In this document: positions 1 through 5,387 of the stretch, in pieces
Layout: the number at the start of each line of letters is the position of its first letter
Position numbering within the stretch: the stretch's first letter is position 1
Assembly: GCA_016185865.1 (NCBI GenBank)
Contig: JACPMU010000025.1
Location: forward strand, 1 to 5,859
Direction: 5' to 3'
Source: Candidatus Woesearchaeota archaeon
GTDB taxonomy: Archaea; Nanobdellota; Nanobdellia; Woesearchaeales; GW2011-AR4
Length of the DNA: 5,859 nucleotides
Position numbers and translations under genes: made by a program
Notes under the pieces: generated by a model
The model's input: only the letters and a program-made list of their open reading frames with translations
Database searches by the model: none
Told to the model about the DNA's origin: nothing

Positions 1-327
1 GAGCAACAAATTGAAACTATTGAATTCGAATATGAAGAAAAAAGAACACCTCATTTTACCGGCTCCACTCCAGAACACGGTTCTACAGCAAACAGCCCGT
101 CAGCAATATCAATTTCTTTTAATTACCCAATTGTCAAGGGAAGCAATATCATAATTTACGATTTAAACAATAATAAGCTAGCAGAAGGTGGATTAGTAAC
201 TACAAGATTAGGACTAGAAATAAGCAATGTGCATAAACTTAATCTTGGAACGTATAAGGTAACTTATCATGCCATATGGCTTGGCGGCTCTGCTCATGAT
301 GGAGAATTTTATTTTATAGTGAAATAA
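1..327 (+). CDS. CopC-like domain protein, C-terminal part (5' end outside window)
   Basis: This is an open frame of 108 codons ending at TAA 325-327; the start lies upstream of the window. It resembles the CopC/YcnJ copper-resistance beta-sandwich. It has an STPEHGS motif (residues 22-28), matching the family's 'SxPAxG', then a hydrophobic strand with SFNYPI (39-44). The C-terminal block GTYKVTYHAIW...GEFYFIV (83-107) has the same 25-residue spacing as the family's GTYxVxWRVVSADGHxxxG pattern. The copper-ligand positions Asp and His of the family 'DGH' are Gly95 and Ser97 here, although His99-Asp100 lie close by and His18 sits near the usual N-terminal histidine. CopC proteins are normally exported and bind Cu(II). 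Export cannot be judged without the N-terminus, and copper binding is doubtful. The preceding segment is rich in Glu (residues 1-13). The gene is convergent with the Lon-tail remnant, 3 bases away. The fold assignment is moderately sure, the function is not. Confidence 0.6.
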   Translation, partial: EQQIETIEFEYEEKRTPHFTGSTPEHGSTANSPSAISISFNYPIVKGSNIIIYDLNNNKLAEGGLVTTRLGLEISNVHKLNLGTYKVTYHAIWLGGSAHDGEFYFIVK

Positions 328-330
328 AAA

Positions 331-450
331 TCAATCCGCAGCAGCTACCATCTGCCTCAAAATCTTCTGCTTCCCATCCCATTCCAATACAACCTTAAGA
401 ACGTCAATGATAGTCTCGACAGGAATTATGTTGATTTTTTTCATCTTGTC
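331..450 (-). pseudogene. Duplicated C-terminal tail of LonB (39 codons, remnant)
   Basis: Read on the minus strand from 450 to the TGA at 333-331, this gives a 39-residue peptide beginning DKMKKINIIPVETIIDV and ending RQMVAAAD. It aligns end to end with the last 38 residues of the full LonB next door (DKINKIKIIPVETIQDV ... RQIVAAD, DNA 849-965): 30 of 38 residues are identical, with one extra Ala. The DNA is only about 74% identical (87 of 117 aligned bases). Fifteen codons differ silently, plus the stop, against eight amino-acid changes, mostly mild. Homology stops abruptly at the Asp codon 450-448. Upstream in this frame there is only a short open stretch with an ATG at about 462, preceded by stops, so no protease domain remains. 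The upstream gene (404-805) runs into it in another frame. It is probably a relic; translation from the ATG near 462 as a 43-residue peptide cannot be excluded. Confidence 0.75.
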
Positions 451-805
451 GCACAAGCGCATAAAATTCCTTCTTCTTTGCCTTTATCCTGTTTATCAAA
501 TCAATGTAGGATTCTGTTGCATCAGAAGAGGTTAATGGATGGTAAGGGGAAGATTGCAATGCGCCGATTAAGGCTCCTAAAGCTTCTCCAAAATCACGGG
601 GAGAATCTGCAATTGGCAGTTCAGCAAACCTGCTGAATGCTTTTCCTCCGAGCATTATAAGAATTGGAGTTGAACCTGCACTCGCTTTTTTCCAGCCTTC
701 TGCAAAGCCGTTTATGAAATCGCGTTTCCTGAGGCCCAAAAGCTCATTGGACTGCTGTGCCAATATCCATGCATCATTCACGTCAGCGTCTGAAAACACA
801 CCCAT
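404..805 (-). CDS. Unknown protein, 133 aa, 3' end fused out of frame into a Lon-tail copy
   Basis: I do not recognise this protein. ATG at 805-803, TGA at 406-404. It is soluble and mostly helical in appearance. It has a possible amphipathic N-terminal helix (residues 7-40, with FINGFAEGWKKA at 30-41), a hydrophobic PILIMLGGKAF stretch (47-57), a GEALGALIGAL helix (73-83) and a basic helix INRIKAKKKEF (104-114). There are no signal peptide and no clear metal or nucleotide motif. The start is supported by a TTTATATA box 23-30 bases upstream and no ribosome binding site, as for other leaderless genes here. Residues 1-118 look native. Residues 119-133 (RQDEKNQHNSCRDYH) are read from the duplicated lon tail in the wrong frame, so the true C-terminus has probably been lost. 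It lies 43 bases behind the lonB stop on the same strand but has its own promoter. It may be a live gene with a new tail or a truncated relic. Confidence 0.6.
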   Translation of the reverse strand: MGVFSDADVNDAWILAQQSNELLGLRKRDFINGFAEGWKKASAGSTPILIMLGGKAFSRFAELPIADSPRDFGEALGALIGALQSSPYHPLTSSDATESYIDLINRIKAKKKEFYALVRQDEKNQHNSCRDYH

Positions 806-827
806 GAGCAGAAACTTTCACAGAGGG

Positions 828-835
828 TATATAAA
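828..835 (-). promoter_or_regulatory. TATA box of the 404-805 gene
   Basis: The minus strand reads TTTATATA, at -30 to -23 from the ATG at 805. That spacing puts the transcription start at or next to the start codon. The bases just before the ATG (TTTCTGCTC) contain no Shine-Dalgarno match, which fits a leaderless mRNA. Confidence 0.6.
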
Positions 836-842
836 TATTTTG

Positions 843-848
843 AAAAAA
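843..848 (-). terminator. Candidate U-tract terminator of lonB
   Basis: Right behind the lonB stop TAA the minus strand reads AATTTTTTCAAAATATTT, with a run of six T at 848-843. Archaeal RNA polymerase commonly terminates at such U-tracts without a hairpin. The tract lies between the lonB stop and the TATA box of the next gene, where a terminator would be expected. Confidence 0.4.
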
Positions 849-2711
849 TTAATCAGCAGCAACAATCTGCCTCAGGATTCTCTGCTTTCCGCTCCAGTCA
901 AGAACAACTTTAAGAACATCCTGTATGGTTTCAACAGGGATTATCTTTATTTTGTTTATTTTGTCTTTGTCAATGATGATGTCTTTTAAATTTGTTTTTG
1001 GTACAACAACATTCTTTATTCCGGCCTCGATTGCAGCCTCGACTTTGGCAGTCACCCCTCCGATAGGAAGCACTTCCCCCCTCACAGACAATGAGCCAGT
1101 CATTGCAAAATCCTGCTTTACAGGCACTTTCTTGAATGCGGAAATGACAGATGTTGCAACTGCAATGCTTGCCGAATCGCCTTCAACACCATCATGCGTC
1201 TGCAGGAACTGGACATAAATGTCATAGGTTTCCTTCAGATCTTCCCCAAAATATTTTTTGATAATTGCAGTTACATTTTTTATCGCTTCTTTTGCAATTT
1301 CCCCAAGCTTTCCTGTTGCAATTATCTCGCTTTCCTTTCCTCCAGGAGTTACTTCAGATTCAATAGGCAAAATAATTCCGGAGAAAGGAGGAGTGACTCC
1401 AATAATAGCAAGTCCATTGACCCTTCCGACCCTTTTACCTGATGTGACAATGACTTCATACTCTTTCTTCTGCTCGATGTACTTGTCAGCGATCTGCTGC
1501 TCAAGAGTCCTTGCAATTTTCTTTGCACCGAGAATGTGCGTTTTCATGACAAGCTTTGCTTTCTCTTCCAAAGCCATGTCTCCTGCTGCCCTTATTAATC
1601 CCCCAAGCTCTCTTAATCTTAATGTCAAATGCCCTTTCCTGTTTGCCCTTCTCCTTGCTTCCTCAACAATCGCCTCAACAGCCTCATTGCTGAAATGCGG
1701 TATTTTCTTGTCCTTTACAACCTCCTGCGCGACAAAAACAGCAATCTTGTTCCTGTTTTCCTCTGTGTCGGGAATAGTTTCCTTCATGTAAACCTCATAC
1801 CCATATCCGCTGATCCTGCTTCTTAATGCAGGGTGCATGTGTTTTATTGTTTCGTAATTGCCTGCTGCCAAAAGAACAAAATCGCAAGGAACTGGCTCTG
1901 TCCTCACCATTGCCCCTGCGCTTCTCTCGCTTTGGCCTGTAATCGCAAATTTCCTTTCCTGCAGTGCAGATAATAATTCCTGCTGCGTTGCGGGCTGCAG
2001 GGTTGCAATTTCATCTATAAATAAAACCCCCATATGGGATTTATGGATCATGCCTGCAACAACTCTTTCATGGGCTGGTGTTCCCAGGCCTCCTGACTGG
2101 AAAGGGTCATGCAGAACATCTCCAAGCAAAGCGCCTGCATGAGCTCCTGTTGCGTCATTAAAAGGCGCTTGCTTTCTCTTGTAATTGTCAACAATGGCTC
2201 TTGGGATTTTCACCCTGCCTTCTGCCCTTTTGCCCAAATTAAGGAAAATTGCAAATGCGATTAAAAATACAGTGCCCCCTAAAAAGAAGGCTGCAAACAT
2301 GATGTCGGATTTGTAATAAGAGCGTGCCCACCAGGGGGCAAACATCGCTATAATCACAAGAATAAACATTATTATATTCTGGTTCTTGAACATTGTCATG
2401 CTCTGCAGCTTCGCCTTTGCAACCAAATCCCTTCCCTGTCCGGCAGGGACTGTCCTTATCAAAGGCATGTTATCGTCATTTGGATTTGGAAACGATATGA
2501 TGTCAGCAAGCTTCTCCATCGGCAATAATTCAGCCAACGCCAATCCAAGCATTGATTTTCCTGTGCCTGGCTCTCCTATTAAAAGAACATGCCTTCTCTG
2601 CTGAGCAGCTTTCTTTATGACATTGACTGCCTCATCCTGGCCAATGACCTGGTCTACAATCTTTGCAGGCACTTTTATGTCTGCTGTTGACTTGAACTTT
2701 AGAGTAACCAT
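849..2711 (-). CDS. lonB: Archaeal membrane-anchored Lon protease, LonB (AAA+ Ser-Lys protease)
   Basis: This is an ATP-dependent protease of 620 residues, the usual length for archaeal LonB. It sits in the cytoplasmic membrane and degrades misfolded or regulatory proteins, typically as a hexamer. The AAA+ module has Walker A GEPGTGKS (46-53). Two membrane helices (about 112-128 and 137-158) are inserted between Walker A and Walker B, the archaeal LonB hallmark. Walker B is GVLFIDEI (228-235), a sensor-1-like Asn is at 285 (AAGNYE), candidate arginine finger(s) lie in HPALRSR (293-299), and a sensor-2-like region is RLRELGGLIRAAG (365-377). The protease domain carries the catalytic Ser513 in EGDSAS (510-515) and Lys556 in GGVTAKVEAA; the 43-residue gap equals that of known Lon dyads. 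All key residues are intact, so it should be active. The start at ATG 2711 fits the family N-terminus (VPxKIVDQVIGQDEAV) and the promoter. Its last 38 codons have a diverged second copy at 331-450. Confidence 0.97.
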   Translation of the reverse strand: MVTLKFKSTADIKVPAKIVDQVIGQDEAVNVIKKAAQQRRHVLLIGEPGTGKSMLGLALAELLPMEKLADIISFPNPNDDNMPLIRTVPAGQGRDLVAKAKLQSMTMFKNQNIIMFILVIIAMFAPWWARSYYKSDIMFAAFFLGGTVFLIAFAIFLNLGKRAEGRVKIPRAIVDNYKRKQAPFNDATGAHAGALLGDVLHDPFQSGGLGTPAHERVVAGMIHKSHMGVLFIDEIATLQPATQQELLSALQERKFAITGQSERSAGAMVRTEPVPCDFVLLAAGNYETIKHMHPALRSRISGYGYEVYMKETIPDTEENRNKIAVFVAQEVVKDKKIPHFSNEAVEAIVEEARRRANRKGHLTLRLRELGGLIRAAGDMALEEKAKLVMKTHILGAKKIARTLEQQIADKYIEQKKEYEVIVTSGKRVGRVNGLAIIGVTPPFSGIILPIESEVTPGGKESEIIATGKLGEIAKEAIKNVTAIIKKYFGEDLKETYDIYVQFLQTHDGVEGDSASIAVATSVISAFKKVPVKQDFAMTGSLSVRGEVLPIGGVTAKVEAAIEAGIKNVVVPKTNLKDIIIDKDKINKIKIIPVETIQDVLKVVLDWSGKQRILRQIVAAD

Positions 2712-2734
2712 CCCAAGATTGTATATGTTTGTCT

Positions 2735-2743
2735 ATTTTTAAA
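2735..2743 (-). promoter_or_regulatory. TATA box of lonB
   Basis: The minus strand reads CTTTAAAAATAG, with TTTAAAAAT at -32 to -24 from the lonB ATG (2711). No Shine-Dalgarno lies at working distance (the sequence before the ATG is CAATCTTGGG, with G's directly adjacent). This implies a leaderless or near-leaderless transcript. It is one half of the 90-bp divergent promoter region shared with the OB-fold gene at 2802. Confidence 0.5.
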
Positions 2744-2764
2744 GCTTGCTATTGCCATATAGAA

Positions 2765-2776
2765 AATAATAAATAA
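2765..2776 (+). promoter_or_regulatory. A/T-rich promoter element of the OB-fold/permease operon
   Basis: AATAATAAATAA lies at -37 to -26 from the ATG at 2802. It is a looser TATA box than the others in this window. The bases before the ATG (GAAATAAAACA) hold no ribosome binding site, so a leaderless or short-leader mRNA is likely. It is divergent from the lonB promoter. Confidence 0.35.
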
Positions 2777-2801
2777 CCTGCATTAAACTTGAAATAAAAC
2801 A

Positions 2802-3146
2802 ATGAAAGAAAACACTCTTTTAAAAATTGCCTTGGTCTGCTCTTTAATCGGATTAATTGCCTTATATTTTATTTCAACAAAAATTGAAGTCAAGGACTAC
2901 AAGCCGAATCTGGTGAATGAAAACATAGGCGATGATGTGAAATTAGAGGGAATTGTGACAAAAATATCAGACAAAGGAGATGTTGTCTTTGTTGAAGTCA
3001 GCCAGCAAAATCACATTGCTGTTGTCTTGTTCACAGATGATAATGTAAATTTAAAAAATGGCGACAGTGTTGAGGTCATTGGCGAAGTGCAGGAATACAA
3101 CGGAAAAAACGAGATAATTGCCCAAAAGATAAGGGTGATCAAGTAG
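2802..3146 (+). CDS. Small membrane-anchored OB-fold protein
   Basis: This is a 114-residue protein. The N-terminus is a single uncleaved-looking membrane helix (about residues 7-25, LKIALVCSLIGLIALYFIS) after a short Lys-containing head. The linker (26-42) is followed by an OB-fold-type beta barrel (about 43-114). Its strands read VKLEGIVTKISDKGDVVFVEV (start 46), IAVVLFTDD, the turn NLKNGDSVEVIGEVQEYNGKNEIIA and KIRVIK. This pattern (leading 'xLEGxV', central 'NGDxVxVxGxVxEYNGKxEI') is typical of archaeal OB-fold nucleic-acid-binding-like proteins of the tRNA_anti/YhcR type. The expected topology puts the barrel outside the membrane on one face, probably extracytoplasmic. Binding nucleic acid is a family-level possibility and is not shown. 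Its TAG overlaps the GTG of the permease by one base, so the two are translationally coupled and probably work together. Confidence 0.75.
   Translation: MKENTLLKIALVCSLIGLIALYFISTKIEVKDYKPNLVNENIGDDVKLEGIVTKISDKGDVVFVEVSQQNHIAVVLFTDDNVNLKNGDSVEVIGEVQEYNGKNEIIAQKIRVIK
3134..3140 (+). promoter_or_regulatory. Shine-Dalgarno site deciding the GTG start at 3146
   Basis: GGTGATC is a perfect complement of the archaeal 16S rRNA 3' end (GATCACC). It lies 5 bases before GTG 3146-3148, inside the last codons of the OB-fold gene. It supports a GTG start for the permease and contrasts with the first-in-operon genes here, which lack such a site. Confidence 0.75.
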
Positions 3147-4357
3147 TGTTTATCGAAATAATTATTGCAATTCTCCTTGGCTGCTTAATGGGCATTATAA
3201 CGGGGTTAACTCCGGGGCTGCACATCAATCTTGTTGCATTGATTCTGTTCAGCATATCTCCTATTTTATTAGGCTACACAAATGTTGTTGCAGTTGCGTC
3301 TTTCATAATTGCAATGTCGATAACACATACCTTCACAGATTTCATAAGCGCAACTTATCTTGGCGCTCCAAGTGATGACACTGCATTGGCTGTGCTGCCT
3401 GCGCACAGGATGCTTTTGGAAGGCATGGGCCATGAAGCTGTAAAATTGGCTGTGATTGGAAGCCTGTTGTGTTTGATTTTGACAATTATTTTATCCCCGT
3501 TGCTGATTGTCATTGTTCCGCTAATTTTTGCTTATCTGAAAGATTACATAGGATGGCTGCTGCTTGCAGTTGTTGTTTTCATGATTCTGAGGGAAGAAAA
3601 TTTGAACAAAAAATTCTGGGCTTTTGCTGTTGTCGCCTTGTCGGGAATTTTGGGGTTGGTTGTTTTCAATGTGCCGAATTTAAAGGATCCTTTATTGCCG
3701 ATGCTTTCGGGATTATTCGGCGTCAGCGTTTTGCTCCTGAGCCTGACTCAAAAAGTTGTTTTGCCGATACAAAGGACAACTGAGATGATTAAAGTCAAGA
3801 CAAAAGATGTTATTAAGGCCCTTGGCTCAGGAGTTTTTTCCGGCTCCTTGGTTTCGATATTTCCGGGATTAGGTCCTGCGCAGGCAGGAGTCTTATCGAG
3901 CCAGATTGCAGGAAAAATAGATGTATTTGGCTATCTTATCATGGTTGGTGGAATTAACACAGTTTCAATGGTCCTGTCTTTGATAACGCTTTTCACAATT
4001 GAAAAGGCAAGAAACGGCTCGATTATTGTGGTGCAGCAGTTATTGCAGAGCATTGATGTTAATATGCTGGTTTTGTTTTTGTGCGTTGCATTGATTGCAG
4101 GAGGCATTGCAACATTTTTAACATTATATATTAGCAAAATATTCTCTTCAATAATGAACAAACTGAATTATTCAATGGTCAGCATTTTGATCATTGCTTT
4201 TGTTGCGGCAATGGTTTTGTACTTTTCCGGCTTTGTTGGATTTTTGATATTGGCAATTGCAACATCAATCGGATTAATCCCGAACATTGTGGATGTCAGC
4301 AGGAGCAACTCAATGGCGTGTTTGCTGGTTCCGATTATTCTGGTGAATTTGCTATAA
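3146..4357 (+). CDS. TctA-family (tripartite tricarboxylate transporter-like) integral membrane protein
   Basis: This is a polytopic membrane protein of 403 residues with about 10-11 hydrophobic segments, matching the archaeal TctA-like family (PF01970/COG1784 type). Two internal repeats each carry the family's Gly/Pro-rich motif: GCLMGIITGLTPGLHIN (12-28) and SGVFSGSLVSIFPGLGPAQ (228-246). Between them is the conserved YLGAPSDDTALAVLPAHRML (71-90). Bacterial TctA works with TctB and a periplasmic binding protein to import citrate-like acids. No TctB or binding protein is present here, and archaeal members are usually orphan, so the substrate is unknown. GTG start at 3146 within the upstream TAG (TAGTG), with a strong Shine-Dalgarno at 3134-3140. 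It is the second gene of a two-gene operon with the membrane-anchored OB-fold protein. The family call is confident, the transport role is inference. Confidence 0.88.
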   Translation: MFIEIIIAILLGCLMGIITGLTPGLHINLVALILFSISPILLGYTNVVAVASFIIAMSITHTFTDFISATYLGAPSDDTALAVLPAHRMLLEGMGHEAVKLAVIGSLLCLILTIILSPLLIVIVPLIFAYLKDYIGWLLLAVVVFMILREENLNKKFWAFAVVALSGILGLVVFNVPNLKDPLLPMLSGLFGVSVLLLSLTQKVVLPIQRTTEMIKVKTKDVIKALGSGVFSGSLVSIFPGLGPAQAGVLSSQIAGKIDVFGYLIMVGGINTVSMVLSLITLFTIEKARNGSIIVVQQLLQSIDVNMLVLFLCVALIAGGIATFLTLYISKIFSSIMNKLNYSMVSILIIAFVAAMVLYFSGFVGFLILAIATSIGLIPNIVDVSRSNSMACLLVPIILVNLL

Positions 4358-4366
4358 AACAAAACC

Positions 4367-4375
4367 TTTTTAAAA
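4367..4375 (+). promoter_or_regulatory. TATA box of the eL33 gene, doubling as T-tract after the permease
   Basis: TTTTTAAAA lies at -31 to -23 from the ATG at 4398, the spacing of a leaderless transcript. No Shine-Dalgarno is seen in TTCCATAAGCCTT before the ATG. The T5 run begins 10 bases after the permease stop, so the same bases could also help terminate the upstream operon. Confidence 0.5.
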
Positions 4376-4397
4376 CAATAAATTTTCCATAAGCCTT

Positions 4398-4655
4398 ATG
4401 GAAGGCGTAATTGTGAACTTCAGAGGCTCAAGAAGGGTAAAGAAGGGCAACCACATGATTGTCCAAATCAGTAGCATTGACTCCAAAGAAAAGGCATCAA
4501 AATTAGTTGGAAAAAAAGTTGAGTGGAAAACTTCTTCAGGGAAAATATTGACTGGCAAAATAGCCGCAGCGCACGGCAATAACGGAGCCTTAAGGGTCAT
4601 TTTTGAGACCGGGATGCCGGGGCAGAGCATTGGCACCAAAGTGGCTGTTGAATAA
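4398..4655 (+). CDS. rpl35ae: Large-subunit ribosomal protein eL33 (L35Ae)
   Basis: This 85-residue basic protein is a structural component of the 50S subunit, in a family shared by eukaryotes and some archaea. It shows the L35Ae pattern from end to end: EGVIVNFRGSRRVKKGNHMI (2-21), the central EKASKLVGKKVEWKTSSGK (31-49), then the signature AHGNNGALRVIFETGMPGQ (58-76) with the C-terminal IGTKVAV. Full family length, no truncation. ATG at 4398 fits the family N-terminus and the TATA box at -31 to -23. It is transcribed on its own; neighbours are not ribosomal genes, which is common for this scattered gene in archaea. TAA at 4653-4655. Confidence 0.95.
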   Translation: MEGVIVNFRGSRRVKKGNHMIVQISSIDSKEKASKLVGKKVEWKTSSGKILTGKIAAAHGNNGALRVIFETGMPGQSIGTKVAVE

Positions 4656-4664
4656 TTTGTTAGA

Positions 4665-4675
4665 AAGGTTTAAGT
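4665..4675 (+). promoter_or_regulatory. Weak BRE/TATA-like motif after eL33
   Basis: AGAAAGGTTTAAG has the look of a purine-rich BRE followed by a TATA-like TTTAAG. A start about 25 bases on would fall at the hairpin 4690-4720. No gene follows on the plus strand, so it would serve only a short RNA. It may well be chance in AT-rich DNA. Confidence 0.2.
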
Positions 4676-4689
4676 CCATCTTTAATTAT

Positions 4690-4720
4690 AGTAATTTTTC
4701 TCATTTGTGGAAAAATTACT
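4690..4720 (+). terminator. 11-bp perfect hairpin after eL33, candidate terminator
   Basis: The arms AGTAATTTTTC (4690-4700) and GAAAAATTACT (4710-4720) are exact inverted complements around a 9-base loop (TCATTTGTG). It begins 34 bases after the eL33 stop, and the left arm holds a T5 tract. It could end eL33 transcription or protect its 3' end. Being symmetric it could also act on minus-strand RNA coming from 4830. The stem is AT-rich and therefore weak for its length. Confidence 0.4.
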
Positions 4721-4759
4721 TGATGTCTATTTATAATTCAACATACTAACTCTTTCCTA

Positions 4760-4784
4760 TTCTTGTTTTTTATAAATACAAGAA
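4760..4784 (+). terminator. Second small hairpin with T6 tract
   Basis: The 7-bp arms TTCTTGT (4760-4766) and ACAAGAA (4778-4784) flank an 11-base loop that starts with T's; together the T run covers 4766-4771. It lies in the gene-free stretch 4656-4829, which otherwise shows only pyrimidine-rich DNA and no open frame of note. It is a plausible back-up U-tract terminator for eL33. Confidence 0.3.
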
Positions 4785-4829
4785 CTCTTACTTTTATCCC
4801 TTTCACTTTGCTACCACAATTGTTAATAT

Positions 4830-5294
4830 TTATAGAACTGCTAAATTTCTCAGGGCAACCTCTAATTTAGTTCTGTGTTCGGGTCCCTTTTCTGCATACC
4901 GTTTTAATTTTCTTTGTGCGTGATTGGTTCCAAGAAGACCTAAATTTTGGTATATTCTTATTGCATGCTCAAGATGTTCTTCGTGATTTGCTAGAATTTC
5001 ATCTGCGCCTCCTACATAAAAACCTAATAATCCTAATCTTACTTCTTCACTATTTGTGTCAAGATGCAATGGGCAACCTATTTCTGGTGCTGTCCTTCGA
5101 CCTGCTTCGTAACCTAGGCGACTACTTAAACTATAGTGGGCTGCCCTTAATCCTCTTACATTTCTCCCAAAGTCCTTCCTTTGCCATCTATCTGCTGCAT
5201 CAGATGCTCCTTCTAAATATGCAAAACTGCCTTTTGCTAATTCTCTTTCAATTATTGCATCAAATTGCCTTTCCCAAAGTTCTTTTCCTTGCAT
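4830..5294 (-). CDS. Unknown 154-aa soluble helical protein
   Basis: I do not recognise this family. ATG 5294-5292, TAA 4832-4830. The product is hydrophilic, rich in Arg, Glu, His and Leu, and looks all-helical, with no membrane segment or signal peptide. Visible pieces are an N-terminal charged helix KELWERQFDAIIERELAKG (4-22), a central RGLRAAHYSLSSRLGYEAGRR (47-67), a single Cys74 in GCPLHL, a His/Glu cluster NHEEHLEHAIRIYQNLG (103-119) and a basic tail QRKLKRYAEKGPEHRTKLE. The His/Glu cluster could bind metal, but no known motif is recognised. It stands alone on its strand with its own TATA box at -34 to -27, and nothing in its neighbours points to a role. It is likely a real gene because frame, start and promoter agree, while the overlapping plus-strand frame gives a low-complexity Leu-rich peptide. 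Confidence 0.65.
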   Translation of the reverse strand: MQGKELWERQFDAIIERELAKGSFAYLEGASDAADRWQRKDFGRNVRGLRAAHYSLSSRLGYEAGRRTAPEIGCPLHLDTNSEEVRLGLLGFYVGGADEILANHEEHLEHAIRIYQNLGLLGTNHAQRKLKRYAEKGPEHRTKLEVALRNLAVL

Positions 5295-5320
5295 TTTTTA
5301 CATTATAAATAAGAATAGTC

Positions 5321-5328
5321 CTTATAAA
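5321..5328 (-). promoter_or_regulatory. BRE/TATA promoter of the 4830-5294 gene
   Basis: The minus strand reads CGAAAGGTTTATAAGG: a purine-rich BRE directly before TTTATAAG, which sits at -34 to -27 from the ATG at 5294. This is the best BRE-TATA pair in the window. It predicts a start within a few bases of the ATG; TAATGTAAAAA before the ATG has no Shine-Dalgarno. Confidence 0.6.
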
Positions 5329-5387
5329 CCTTTCGATTTTATAGCTATCAATTAGTGGTAATTTATTTTATATATTACACAACATAA

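Noticed and set aside
435..441. A7/T7 run as a programmed frameshift or sequencing indel joining gene 404-805 to the lon tail
   Set aside because: Removing one A would join the frames, but in-frame lon homology (DKMKK) continues upstream of the run to base 450. The frame break is at the rearrangement junction, not at the homopolymer.
714..989. Open plus-strand frame of 91 codons across the lonB 3' end
   Set aside because: It overlaps the lonB tail and the start of the 404-805 gene in antisense, and its translation shows no domain.
1194..2604. Several open plus-strand frames of 65-177 codons opposite lonB
   Set aside because: They lie wholly antisense to a Lon gene whose catalytic motifs are all intact. 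Their translations are Ser/Phe/Cys-rich with no family resemblance, as expected of the reverse of a coding strand.
3469..4639. Open frames overlapping the permease and eL33 genes in other frames, on both strands
   Set aside because: The permease and eL33 match known families end to end. The overlapping frames have no start context and no recognisable content.
4656..4829. Possible tRNA, C/D-box RNA or CRISPR repeat in the gap after eL33
   Set aside because: No cloverleaf, no paired RUGAUGA/CUGA boxes and no regularly spaced repeats are seen, only two hairpins and pyrimidine-rich DNA.
4916..5308. Plus-strand frame of 130 codons opposite the 154-residue gene
   Set aside because: The product is a Leu/Phe-rich low-complexity string, typical of the complement of a charged helical protein. 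No TATA box or Shine-Dalgarno fits it, while the minus-strand gene has a strong promoter.
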